Assembly: GCA_946611835.1 (NCBI GenBank)
Contig: CAMOEE010000111.1
Coordinates: 1-8,197, forward strand
Direction of reading: 5' to 3'
DNA: 8,197 nucleotides
From: an uncultured Treponema sp.
Lineage (GTDB): Bacteria > Spirochaetota > Spirochaetia > Treponematales > Treponemataceae
Shown: piece by piece, positions 1-7,359 of the stretch
How positions within the stretch are numbered: position 1 is the first letter of the stretch
Layout: each line of letters begins with the position of its first letter
The notes under the pieces: generated by a model
What the model saw: the letters and a program-made list of their open reading frames with translations, nothing else
Told to the model about the DNA's origin: nothing
The model's database searches: none
Translations under genes and position numbers: made by a program

Positions 1-1344
1 TCAGGACTGATTCGTGCCGTTATTCTTGGAGAGTGCAAAAGCTCAAAAACGGCTCTTCTTTACGCCTCAGCCTTCCTTTCTGGCTCCGATACAGACAGTC
101 AGCCGGAATTTTTTGATGCGAAGGGCCTTACCCTCATGCCGTCTTTCATTGATATGCATGTTCACTTCCGCTATCCTGGACAAACCCAAAAAGAAGACCT
201 TGATTCAGGGCTTGCTGCGGCCATTGCCGGTGGTTACGGAACTGTGGTTCTCATGCCCAACACAAAGCCCGTTATCTCTGACCGGGAACTTGCCACAAAA
301 GTCATGGACGAGGCAAAAGCAAAGAATCTCGCCCGTGTTTTCCAGACTGTCAGCATCACAAAAAATTTTGAGGGAAAAGACACCAGCGGCCTCGATTCTC
401 TCACAAACGATGAATTTCCTGTAATCACCGAAGACGGTCACGACCTTCTATCTGCGGCTGTTATGCTTGAGGCTATGAAAAAGGCCGGTGAAAAAAATAT
501 AATCGTAAGCTGCCATTGCGAGGATCCCTCCCTTGCCCAGGCCGCCCGCCCCTACCGTGAACGGGCACTTGGCTTTATGAAGCAATACGGAATCCCGGCC
601 GGGAAAGTGAATGTCGAGACTCCGAATGTTCCAAAAGCAATAAATTTTGAAATCGACGGAAATCTCACAAAGGCAAATTCACTTCTTGCGCTCGCCGAAG
701 ACACAGCTACAATCCGAAACATTGAAATCGCAAAAAATGCCGGCTGTCATGTTCACATATGTCATTGCTCAACAAAAATCAGCATGGATGCGGTTCGCCG
801 GGCAAAAGAAGAAATCCAACTCGGAAACACCGCTGACGGTTTTGAGTGTACGGTCGAAGTCACCCCTCATCATCTCGGGCTTGTGGGCACAGATGCACCA
901 AATATCAGGGCGCTCGTAAACCCTCCCCTCCGGAGCGAAGACGACCGGCGGGCTTTAATCGAAGCCCTCAGGGACGGCACAGTTGATGTCATAGCCACAG
1001 ATCATGCCCCACACACACAGGAAGACAAGGCGGCCGGAGCACCGGGCTTCACAGGAATCGAAACAGCATTCGCAGTCTGCAACACTACTCTTGTCAAAAA
1101 GGAAGGCTTCTCGCTATCAAAACTTTCACGGCTTATGAGCGACAATCCTGCAAAACTCCTGCACCTCAATTCAGGCCGCCTCAAAGTCGGTTACAATGCG
1201 GATCTGGTTCTCCTGAATCCCGATGAAGACTGGATTGTAAACAGCGAGTCTTTCAAAAGCAAAGGAAAATCAACTCCTCTCGAAGGCAAAAAGCTGACCG
1301 GTAAAATTCACGCAACTTTCTTTGGCGGGAAAAAGGTATTCTAA
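1..1344 (+). CDS. pyrC: Dihydroorotase, class I (5'-partial)
   Basis: Zinc-dependent amidohydrolase interconverting N-carbamoyl-aspartate and dihydroorotate, the third step of de novo pyrimidine synthesis, in the cytoplasm. The frame is open from base 1, so the gene enters from outside; 447 residues are visible. The first in-frame ATG (136) is not the likely start: it has no Shine-Dalgarno and lies inside the family signature, where the residues DAKGL before it are the usual lead-in to the metal site. Numbered from base 1, the metal-ligand motifs are HVH (H53, H55), the aspartate of EDG (D145), H172 of CHCED, H255 in HICHCST, and D334 in the ATDHAPHT motif. This set and the DHAPH motif fit class I dihydroorotases. 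The usual PGFID motif reads PSFID. The N-terminal 45 visible residues match the family consensus poorly. It lies 33 nt upstream of fbp, probably in the same operon. Other cyclic amidohydrolases (hydantoinase, allantoinase) are less likely given the DHAPHT and HICHCST context. Confidence 0.9.
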   Translation, partial: SGLIRAVILGECKSSKTALLYASAFLSGSDTDSQPEFFDAKGLTLMPSFIDMHVHFRYPGQTQKEDLDSGLAAAIAGGYGTVVLMPNTKPVISDRELATKVMDEAKAKNLARVFQTVSITKNFEGKDTSGLDSLTNDEFPVITEDGHDLLSAAVMLEAMKKAGEKNIIVSCHCEDPSLAQAARPYRERALGFMKQYGIPAGKVNVETPNVPKAINFEIDGNLTKANSLLALAEDTATIRNIEIAKNAGCHVHICHCSTKISMDAVRRAKEEIQLGNTADGFECTVEVTPHHLGLVGTDAPNIRALVNPPLRSEDDRRALIEALRDGTVDVIATDHAPHTQEDKAAGAPGFTGIETAFAVCNTTLVKKEGFSLSKLSRLMSDNPAKLLHLNSGRLKVGYNADLVLLNPDEDWIVNSESFKSKGKSTPLEGKKLTGKIHATFFGGKKVF

Positions 1345-1367
1345 AATGCCGCTCACCTGGCAAAACA

Positions 1368-1373
1368 TGAGGT
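1368..1373 (+). promoter_or_regulatory. Ribosome binding site of fbp
   Basis: TGAGGT lies 4 nt before the ATG at 1378. It supports that start, which also gives the expected N-terminus of the phosphatase. The 33-nt spacer after pyrC shows no terminator or clear promoter, so translation from a shared transcript is likely. Confidence 0.6.
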
Positions 1374-1377
1374 TTAC

Positions 1378-3273
1378 ATGCACAACGAAAAATTTCTTCG
1401 GGTTCTTTCCCGGCAATACCCCACCGAAAGAGCCGTAATTTCTGAAATCGTCAATCTTCAGGCAATTCTCTCCCTGCCAAAAGGCACTGAGCACTTTTTG
1501 ACAGACATTCACGGCGAATTCCAGCAGTTTTCTCATGTTCTCCGTAACGGCTCAGGTTCAATCAGGACAAAAATTGAAGAAGTTTTTGGCAACACAGAGA
1601 CTGCAAGCACAAAAAGAGCGCTGGCAACGCTGATTTACTACCCCAAAGAAAAGCTTGAGATTGTCCGCCAGACAGAAAAGGGCGAGGATTTAAAGGACTG
1701 GTACACAGTCACCCTGCACCGCCTTGTGGCCATGCTGCGCCGGGTTTCATCAAAATACACCCGCTCAAAAGTTCGCAAAATCATGCCGGAAGATTTCGCC
1801 TATGTAATCGAGGAGCTGATTACTGAAAAGGAAGAGCTGACCGACAAGCAGGCCTACTACAACTCCATATTGCAGACCGTAATCCGAATCGGGGCGGCTG
1901 AAGCCCTTATCGAAGCCCTCTGCAACATGATTCAGACCCTCGTAATCGACCATCTGCACATTATCGGAGACATTTTTGACCGGGGACCCGGGCCTCACCA
2001 GATTCTCGACAAGCTTCTTCATTATCATTCCATGGACATTCAGTGGGGCAATCATGATATCGTGTGGATGGGAGCCGCCGCAGGAAGCAAAATCTGCATA
2101 GCAAATGTAGTCCGTCTTTGTGCCCGCTACAATAACCTCGATGTCCTTGAAGAAGGCTACGGAATCAACCTCACGCCCCTCGTCACTTTCTGCATGAAGG
2201 CCTACGGCCACATGGACAGGCAGGCCGTTCACAAAGCTATCTCAATCATTCAGTTCAAGCTTGAAGACGCAATGATTCGCCAGAACCCAGAATTTGAAAT
2301 GGATAAGCGCCTCATCCTCGACAAAATCAACTGGGAAAAAGGCACAATCACCATCGACGGAAAAGAATGGAAGCTCAACTCCGAGAAGCTCGAGGACGAT
2401 TTCCCGACCATAGACCGCAAAAACCCGGCAAAACTCAACGAAGACGAAATCATGGTGATGAACCGCCTGGCCTATTCTTTTATGCACTGCGAAAAATTGC
2501 AGAATCATGTGAAATTCCTCTACAAAAAAGGCAATTTGTACAAGGTCTTCAACGGAAACCTGCTTTACCACGGCTGTATGCCCCTTGATTCAGAAGGAAA
2601 ATTTCTCAAAGTCAATATTTTCGGCAAGGAATTCTCCGGCAAGGCTCTCTATGACGAGCTTGAAGTCTGGGCAAGAAAGGGCTATTTTTCAAAGCCTGGT
2701 TCAAAAGAAAAGGAAAGGGGCGAAAGCATTCTCTGGTATTTGTGGACCGGGCCTAAATCGCCATTATTCGGCAAGGACAAAATGGCCTGCTTTGAGAATA
2801 TGTTCATTGAAGACAAGGCCGCCAGTAAGGAACACAAAAATCACTATTACGACGAAGTTGAAGATGTGGCCACTGTTGAAGCAATCCTCACGGAATTCGG
2901 TCTGGATCCAAAAACCGCCCACATCATAAACGGCCATGTCCCTCAGGAAGTCAAAAAAGGCGATTCACCGATTAAATGCGGTGGAAAGCTTTTGATTATC
3001 GACGGAGGATTTGCAGCGGCCTATCACGAAAAAACAGGAATTGCAGGCTACACTTTAGTCTGTAATTCTTACGGGCTGCGCCTTGTGGTTCACGAGAAAT
3101 TCACCAGCTGCGACCAGATGATTGCCACAGACAGCGACATCGTAAGCGACACGATTACGGTCGAAAAATTCCCCAGCCGTCATTATGTGGCAGACACAGA
3201 CCGTGGTCTGGAAATCAAAGAGCAGATTCAGGAACTGGAAGATTTACTGGAACTCTACCGAAGGGGTCAATAA
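1378..3273 (+). CDS. fbp: Fructose-1,6-bisphosphatase class III
   Basis: Hydrolyses fructose 1,6-bisphosphate to fructose 6-phosphate in gluconeogenesis, in the cytoplasm. The 631-residue protein is complete and close to the roughly 640-670 residues usual for the class III (Bacillus subtilis Fbp) family, and far longer than the ~330-residue class I and II enzymes. The metallophosphoesterase metal-site motifs appear in order: TDIHG (D43, H45), GDIFDRG (residues 197-203), GNHD (224-227) and NGHVP (518-522). The family-typical NLLYHGCMP (394-402) and IDGGFAAAYH (541-550) segments are also present. All expected metal-site residues are intact, so the enzyme should be active. Known class III enzymes are Mn-dependent and respond to phosphoenolpyruvate and AMP; whether this one does is inferred from the family only. 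It follows pyrC by 33 nt, and its stop is followed after 1 nt by a terminator hairpin, so it is the last gene of its unit. Confidence 0.95.
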   Translation: MHNEKFLRVLSRQYPTERAVISEIVNLQAILSLPKGTEHFLTDIHGEFQQFSHVLRNGSGSIRTKIEEVFGNTETASTKRALATLIYYPKEKLEIVRQTEKGEDLKDWYTVTLHRLVAMLRRVSSKYTRSKVRKIMPEDFAYVIEELITEKEELTDKQAYYNSILQTVIRIGAAEALIEALCNMIQTLVIDHLHIIGDIFDRGPGPHQILDKLLHYHSMDIQWGNHDIVWMGAAAGSKICIANVVRLCARYNNLDVLEEGYGINLTPLVTFCMKAYGHMDRQAVHKAISIIQFKLEDAMIRQNPEFEMDKRLILDKINWEKGTITIDGKEWKLNSEKLEDDFPTIDRKNPAKLNEDEIMVMNRLAYSFMHCEKLQNHVKFLYKKGNLYKVFNGNLLYHGCMPLDSEGKFLKVNIFGKEFSGKALYDELEVWARKGYFSKPGSKEKERGESILWYLWTGPKSPLFGKDKMACFENMFIEDKAASKEHKNHYYDEVEDVATVEAILTEFGLDPKTAHIINGHVPQEVKKGDSPIKCGGKLLIIDGGFAAAYHEKTGIAGYTLVCNSYGLRLVVHEKFTSCDQMIATDSDIVSDTITVEKFPSRHYVADTDRGLEIKEQIQELEDLLELYRRGQ

Positions 3274-3274
3274 A

Positions 3275-3321
3275 AAAGAAAAGCGTTCGAAAACTAGAAT
3301 GGTTTCCGAACGCTTTTCTTT
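3275..3321. terminator. Bidirectional intrinsic terminator between convergent genes
   Basis: Two 20-nt arms (3275-3294 and 3302-3321) pair with one A-C mismatch (3290/3306) around a 7-nt loop. The stem has a GCGTTCG core flanked by an AAAGAAAA tract on the left and TTTTCTTT on the right, so each strand gives a GC-containing stem ending in a T-rich run. It begins 1 nt after the fbp stop codon and its right arm overlaps two bases of the stop codon (3320-3322) of the opposing outer-membrane gene. It is therefore well placed to end both transcripts. Confidence 0.88.
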
Positions 3322-4585
3322 ACCAGCCGATTCTTACACCGACGATGGCACCATATCCTGTTCTTGTAAAGCTTGAAGTGAATGTCGTTCCACACCAGCT
3401 TGCCTGTGCCAGAATTTCAAGAGCACGGAAATTCAGGCTGAATCCAAACCTCTGCTGGAAAAGCTGATTCTGATATGCCGTTCCCAAATTGAAGTTAAAG
3501 ATTCGCTTTAGGAGTGAAAGACGGAAATCAAGAGCATATTCCGGGTAGAAGGTCGCATCGCTTGAATAAGGGCTTTTAACCGCAAATCCAAGTGCCGGCT
3601 GAATCTTAAACCAGGCACCGAAAGGCATGTAAGTCGCATTGAGGCCGAGCTTGAAGGGGCGGTGAACATTGTATTTTTCTTCTGAATAAGTGAAATCGTC
3701 ATGTCCGCTGTCTTTTCCGTGTTCCTCTGTGTCATTGAGATAACCAAGGACATTCGTTTCGTAGAAGTATGCCCAGACACGGGTGCTCATTTTATGTTTG
3801 AGTGTGCCAGGAACCATAGGGATTCGTGTGTACAAGCCTGCATTCAGTCCTTCAAGCCAGTTTCTCTCAAGTTCAAGGGACAAATCAAAACCACCGCCGG
3901 AAAGGAGATTGCCAACTCCAAGGTCCAAATCGCCAAAATGACGGCCGTTCTCAATGAAGTCATGCATATTGATTCCAGTGTAGATGTCAACATTTGCGGA
4001 AGCCTCGGCTCGAATCGCACCGGTAGCTTCAGTTGTGACACTTGCCGTTGCGGTTGTTTGTGGAACATAGAAAAGAGGGGCAAAGTAGGTCGGTGTGATT
4101 TTTACACCAAAATCCTTGATGATTGTCTGGAAAGACCCTCCAAGACTGATGAATCCTGCGGCTCCACCATCCAGGTCGGCTGTTTTTGTGCTGCCCACAG
4201 ACATTCCATCACCAAGAATTTCGAAGAGGTCTTTAGCGATGCTAAAGTGTCCGTAGGTTTCTACATCAGTAAAAAGACTGAACCTGAAATGGCTGTTGAT
4301 ATTAAGGTTTACGAAAACCGATTCTTTGTTATAGAAGCCCAATGAAAAACCGTCATCTGGGATTTCAGAAGAAAGTTTTTTGAGGTCGATTTCAAGATTT
4401 TTTTTGAGAATGTCCTTCAGGGTGAAATTAGAGTTTCCATAGGCAAGCCCGGCATCGAGACCAATCTCAAAAATTCTTTTTGGTTTTGAAAGCAAATCCC
4501 CGTGAAATTCCGCCGAAAAAGCGCTGCCAAAGCCCATAAAGGCAAGGAAGGAAATTAAAGCTGATTTTACAAATAATTTTTTCAT
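3320..4585 (-). CDS. Predicted outer-membrane β-barrel protein, family not recognised
   Basis: 421 residues. The N-terminus has a classic export signal: MKK, a hydrophobic stretch to about residue 20, and a plausible signal peptidase I site after AFS (residue 24). There is no lipobox cysteine. The mature part is rich in short amphipathic stretches with alternating hydrophobic and polar residues, many Gly and aromatic residues, and no long hydrophobic helix. It ends in VGVRIGW; a terminal aromatic residue preceded by alternating hydrophobics is the usual β-barrel assembly signal. Around residues 175-200 there is an Ala/Thr-rich segment, perhaps a loop or strand hairpin. The start is supported by a strong GGGAGG 5 nt upstream. 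The gene begins 15 nt after the stop of the lipoprotein gene, so the two are almost surely co-transcribed and may work together at the outer membrane. The sequence gives no substrate or transport clue. A periplasmic β-rich protein is the main alternative. Confidence 0.7.
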   Translation of the reverse strand: MKKLFVKSALISFLAFMGFGSAFSAEFHGDLLSKPKRIFEIGLDAGLAYGNSNFTLKDILKKNLEIDLKKLSSEIPDDGFSLGFYNKESVFVNLNINSHFRFSLFTDVETYGHFSIAKDLFEILGDGMSVGSTKTADLDGGAAGFISLGGSFQTIIKDFGVKITPTYFAPLFYVPQTTATASVTTEATGAIRAEASANVDIYTGINMHDFIENGRHFGDLDLGVGNLLSGGGFDLSLELERNWLEGLNAGLYTRIPMVPGTLKHKMSTRVWAYFYETNVLGYLNDTEEHGKDSGHDDFTYSEEKYNVHRPFKLGLNATYMPFGAWFKIQPALGFAVKSPYSSDATFYPEYALDFRLSLLKRIFNFNLGTAYQNQLFQQRFGFSLNFRALEILAQASWCGTTFTSSFTRTGYGAIVGVRIGW

Positions 4586-4590
4586 ATTGT

Positions 4591-4596
4591 CCTCCC
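4591..4596 (-). promoter_or_regulatory. Ribosome binding site of the β-barrel gene
   Basis: On the minus strand GGGAGG sits 5 nt before the ATG at 4585, inside the 15-nt gap to the preceding lipoprotein stop. It is a near-perfect Shine-Dalgarno, suggesting efficient independent initiation on a two-gene mRNA. Confidence 0.75.
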
Positions 4597-4600
4597 AAAC

Positions 4601-7234
4601 CTACTTAGACCAGACTTCAACCGGAATATCTTTGTCGAACTCAATATGCAATGTACCGCTGACAGCAAATTCTCCGTCGCGAGGGATATATTGGGTCTTA
4701 CTCTCGAGATTATCGTCTTCACCAGGCATATCAGGATTTATTTTTCCTTTTGGAACCGTAATTTCAGCCCTGATTTTTGGAATGAAGGGCCAGCCGTCTT
4801 TTGAAAGGATTTTTTGAACTTCATCAGGAGAGAATTCCAGTTTCTGTCTTCCGTCTGCAACAGGAATTACCTTTTCGCATTTGCCGGTGTCCGGGTCAGG
4901 GTCAAAAATGTCTTTTGAATCCCCATTAAGGTCAACCGTGTACAAAGTAAGCTTTAAGTCCAAATCTTCACCAGCCGGGTGCTCATTTCCTTCTGCATCG
5001 GTATATGATGCCGCATTCAGGATAAGGTTATTGACAACAGAATAAGACATATAGAGAGTTTTAAGGCTGTCCGTGTACTTTAAGAAGTCGGTATCTTTTG
5101 CGCTGTCACGGTCAAGCAAATCTTTATCAGGATCGCTTGAGCTTTTTGCCAGGGACTGAACATCTTTGATTGTGATTACGTCATCAGATTTGCCAGGTGT
5201 TTTTCCCTCGTGATTAGATTGATTTCCGTCAGGAATATCATATTCATCATGGAGTGTAATCTGCAAGGGAAGAACGAGGGCAAGGGAGACTGAAATCTTT
5301 GCATCCGTTGTTTTAAGCTTCTGGATTGTGTCCTCGTTAAGGTTAAGCTCTCCTGCTGTTGATGAGTCGAGGCCAAGATTATATGTGAAAGTCAGGTCAT
5401 CGGGTAAATCATTAATCAAAGTTGAAACTTTACCGTCTGCGATTTTGCAAGAATAACTTTTTTCGATTTCTACGCCGTCTTCGTTTTTTTTGCTTATTAC
5501 AGTAGAATCGGTAATAAGACCTTTTGTGCCGCTTTCAAGCTCTGCCTCATAAAATGATTTTATTGGCGTTTTCATCTCCATTTTTTCATCGCCTGATTCA
5601 GAATCATACAGAGACATGGGGGAATGCTCTCCTGTGTTTCCGTCTTCTTTTTTATATGTTGCAGTAACTTGTCCCTTTATTTTCATTGTATTCAGCACAT
5701 CATCTTCGATAGGTTTTGAAACATACAGATAACCTTCAAGCGAGGCTGTGTCCGAATCAGCAAATTTTATGTCTTTAATGAGGTTCTCGCTGTCTCCCTT
5801 CATTACATCGCTCAAAATAGTTGAGAAATTTATTCCTGTTTCCTCGCTGCCAGAGAAAGTCTGCAACTCACTGAGCGAGATTTTGATATTTTTGAGTTCC
5901 TCAATCTTACATACGCCGCTCAGCTCAAGCTCTGTTGTCTCTCCTGCTGATGTGTCTGCAAAAATAATCGTTGCATTTTCAAGGGCGACTTTAAGCCAGC
6001 TGATGTTTGTGTCAGTGTAAGTGCTTTTATCACCAACAGTTACAGTGCCAGTATCGTAAGTGTGGGCAGCTTCTGGCACGACCTTTTTGTTATCAAGGGT
6101 TGCGATTTTGTAAAGAGCGTATCCTTCCGGAATGTCTCCGTCTTTGTTGAAATCTTCATTTGCAATGTTGACTCCACCCTCAATCATAAAATATGACTGT
6201 TTGACTGTAATTCCGCTCCAGCCATCGGGCAATTTGCAGTAAAAGTCAAGAGAACCTTTTCCGATTGTTGCTTCTTTGAGACTTGAGTTGAGCCCGTTCA
6301 AGTTGAAATCTTTTGGAATATAAATTTTACTGTAATCACCAAGGTCTGAATCTGTCATAGTAAGGCCCGTGATTTTTTCCAGCGCAAAATCAGATGAAGG
6401 AGCCATTGCGACACTGTATGTGTGAACATGAGCCTCACCGACCGTTCCGCCGCTCGCTTCTCCCTCAAGCATTATATACATGTTCTGAACGATTTCTTTG
6501 CCTTCAAGATTGAGCGAAATTTCTTTTCCCTGAGCACATTCAATCAATGAATCGCCGCTTGTCGTGATAACCTGACTGTGATTGCTGGCATTAACGAGTA
6601 AAATCTTTACCATCATTGAAAAATCGCCAGAGACTGTAGTAGCCGTCGGGGGCTCAATAGTGATTTTCATTGAACCTGTTCGGACTTTCATAGAGCCAAA
6701 AGTTGGCGAAGTAATGTTAAAATAGAATCCCAAATCTGAAATTGACTTTGGCCCCAAGGCTCCTGGTTCTGCCATAGGAAATGTTTTACCTTCAATAGAA
6801 AGGGTGTCGGAAATTTTACTGTTAAAATCTGGAGCTTCAAATTTTGTCTCAGGAATTTTTATTTCGTCGATGTTCGCATTCTCAAGATTTTTATCTCCGA
6901 TTGAGAGGGGAATCTCTTTAATCGGGTAATTGATTATATACTGCATGATTGCACTGTCATCGACTTTGCCGGAAGAATCTGCCGGATTGTATTCGTAGAC
7001 AACAGGTTTTGTCTGGGTTGAACTTTCTGATGTGATGTTGTCATCCAGAATTTTTTGAATTTCCTCTATGCTCGCCTTCTTGCGAATTTGAATATCACCA
7101 TTTCCCATAGGAATCTCGAATTTTGCCCCGGTTTTAACTGAAATTTTCTCCGGAATTTCAAGCCCTGAAAAATCATCACATGCGGATAAGAAAAGAAGGG
7201 GGATTGCACTTAAGAAAAGAAAAAGCTTTTTCAT
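4601..7234 (-). CDS. Large predicted lipoprotein, function unknown
   Basis: 877 residues from the chosen start at 7234. A longer reading from ATG 7246 adds only MEAV; the start at 7234 is preferred because GGAGG lies 5 nt before it, whereas nothing resembling a Shine-Dalgarno precedes 7246. The N-terminus is a lipoprotein signal: MKK, hydrophobic residues 4-18, lipobox LSAC with the lipidated cysteine at 19, then DDF. The rest is acidic and Ser/Thr/Asp/Lys rich, with many alternating-hydrophobic strands and no membrane helices, which suggests a chain of β-sandwich-like domains. Two Asp/Asn-rich loops resemble calcium sites: D361-F-N-K-D-G-D367, and D768-L-N-G-D772 followed by D775 and D778. 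Only a few cysteines follow the lipobox. I recognise no catalytic motif and no named family. The protein heads a two-gene unit with the downstream β-barrel protein and has its own promoter. It could be an adhesin, a polymer-binding protein or an envelope structural protein; the sequence does not decide. Confidence 0.8.
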   Translation of the reverse strand: MKKLFLFLSAIPLLFLSACDDFSGLEIPEKISVKTGAKFEIPMGNGDIQIRKKASIEEIQKILDDNITSESSTQTKPVVYEYNPADSSGKVDDSAIMQYIINYPIKEIPLSIGDKNLENANIDEIKIPETKFEAPDFNSKISDTLSIEGKTFPMAEPGALGPKSISDLGFYFNITSPTFGSMKVRTGSMKITIEPPTATTVSGDFSMMVKILLVNASNHSQVITTSGDSLIECAQGKEISLNLEGKEIVQNMYIMLEGEASGGTVGEAHVHTYSVAMAPSSDFALEKITGLTMTDSDLGDYSKIYIPKDFNLNGLNSSLKEATIGKGSLDFYCKLPDGWSGITVKQSYFMIEGGVNIANEDFNKDGDIPEGYALYKIATLDNKKVVPEAAHTYDTGTVTVGDKSTYTDTNISWLKVALENATIIFADTSAGETTELELSGVCKIEELKNIKISLSELQTFSGSEETGINFSTILSDVMKGDSENLIKDIKFADSDTASLEGYLYVSKPIEDDVLNTMKIKGQVTATYKKEDGNTGEHSPMSLYDSESGDEKMEMKTPIKSFYEAELESGTKGLITDSTVISKKNEDGVEIEKSYSCKIADGKVSTLINDLPDDLTFTYNLGLDSSTAGELNLNEDTIQKLKTTDAKISVSLALVLPLQITLHDEYDIPDGNQSNHEGKTPGKSDDVITIKDVQSLAKSSSDPDKDLLDRDSAKDTDFLKYTDSLKTLYMSYSVVNNLILNAASYTDAEGNEHPAGEDLDLKLTLYTVDLNGDSKDIFDPDPDTGKCEKVIPVADGRQKLEFSPDEVQKILSKDGWPFIPKIRAEITVPKGKINPDMPGEDDNLESKTQYIPRDGEFAVSGTLHIEFDKDIPVEVWSK

Positions 7235-7239
7235 GACAG

Positions 7240-7244
7240 CCTCC
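7240..7244 (-). promoter_or_regulatory. Ribosome binding site deciding the lipoprotein start
   Basis: On the minus strand GGAGG is followed by a 5-nt spacer and the ATG at 7234. The GGAGG overlaps the last base of an upstream in-frame ATG (7246), so that ATG is part of the initiation signal rather than the start. The protein beginning at 7234 opens with MKK and a standard lipoprotein signal. Confidence 0.8.
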
Positions 7245-7280
7245 ATGAGGTTTTAACAAGAATAAGTATCGTCTTATTTT

Positions 7281-7309
7281 ATTATAACTCAAAAGCAAAA
7301 AAGTGTCAG
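7281..7309 (-). promoter_or_regulatory. Sigma-70 type promoter of the lipoprotein/β-barrel unit
   Basis: On the minus strand CTGACA (7309-7304, 5 of 6 to TTGACA) and TATAAT (7286-7281, perfect) are separated by 17 nt, the optimal spacing. Transcription would begin near 7274, giving a leader of about 40 nt to the lipoprotein ATG. It lies just after the tex terminator, so the lipoprotein unit is probably independent of tex. Confidence 0.8.
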
Positions 7310-7318
7310 AAAAATTCG

Positions 7319-7350
7319 AAAAAAAAAGCCCTGCACTTTAGGCAAGGCTT
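7319..7350 (-). terminator. Intrinsic terminator of tex
   Basis: Read on the minus strand, AAGCCTTGC, a 7-nt loop CTAAAGT, then GCAGGGCTT form a 9-bp stem with one G-U pair. A run of nine T follows (7327-7319), the first two of them within the stem. It sits 75 nt after the tex stop codon and 10 nt before the -35 box of the next promoter, the expected place for ending the tex transcript. Confidence 0.88.
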
Positions 7351-7359
7351 ACAAAATAC

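Noticed and set aside
136..138. ATG at 136 as the start of pyrC
   Set aside because: No Shine-Dalgarno precedes it, the frame is open back to base 1, and the DAKGL lead-in to the metal-binding motif would be lost.
14..424. A 136-codon open frame overlapping the start of pyrC
   Set aside because: It is a shifted shadow of the dihydroorotase frame, whose metal-site motif lies in the other frame over the same bases.
1765..2232. A 155-codon open frame antisense to fbp
   Set aside because: It lies wholly inside the fbp metal-site region and merely mirrors its codon bias; no start signal is present.
3701..4345. A 214-codon open frame on the plus strand, antisense to the β-barrel gene
   Set aside because: The opposite-strand frame gives a coherent exported protein with signal peptide, strong ribosome binding site and terminal aromatic. 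This frame is Cys-rich, lacks a Shine-Dalgarno and looks like no protein family.
7235..7246. Longer lipoprotein start at 7246
   Set aside because: It adds only MEAV, has no Shine-Dalgarno, and the GGAGG that serves the ATG at 7234 overlaps this ATG.
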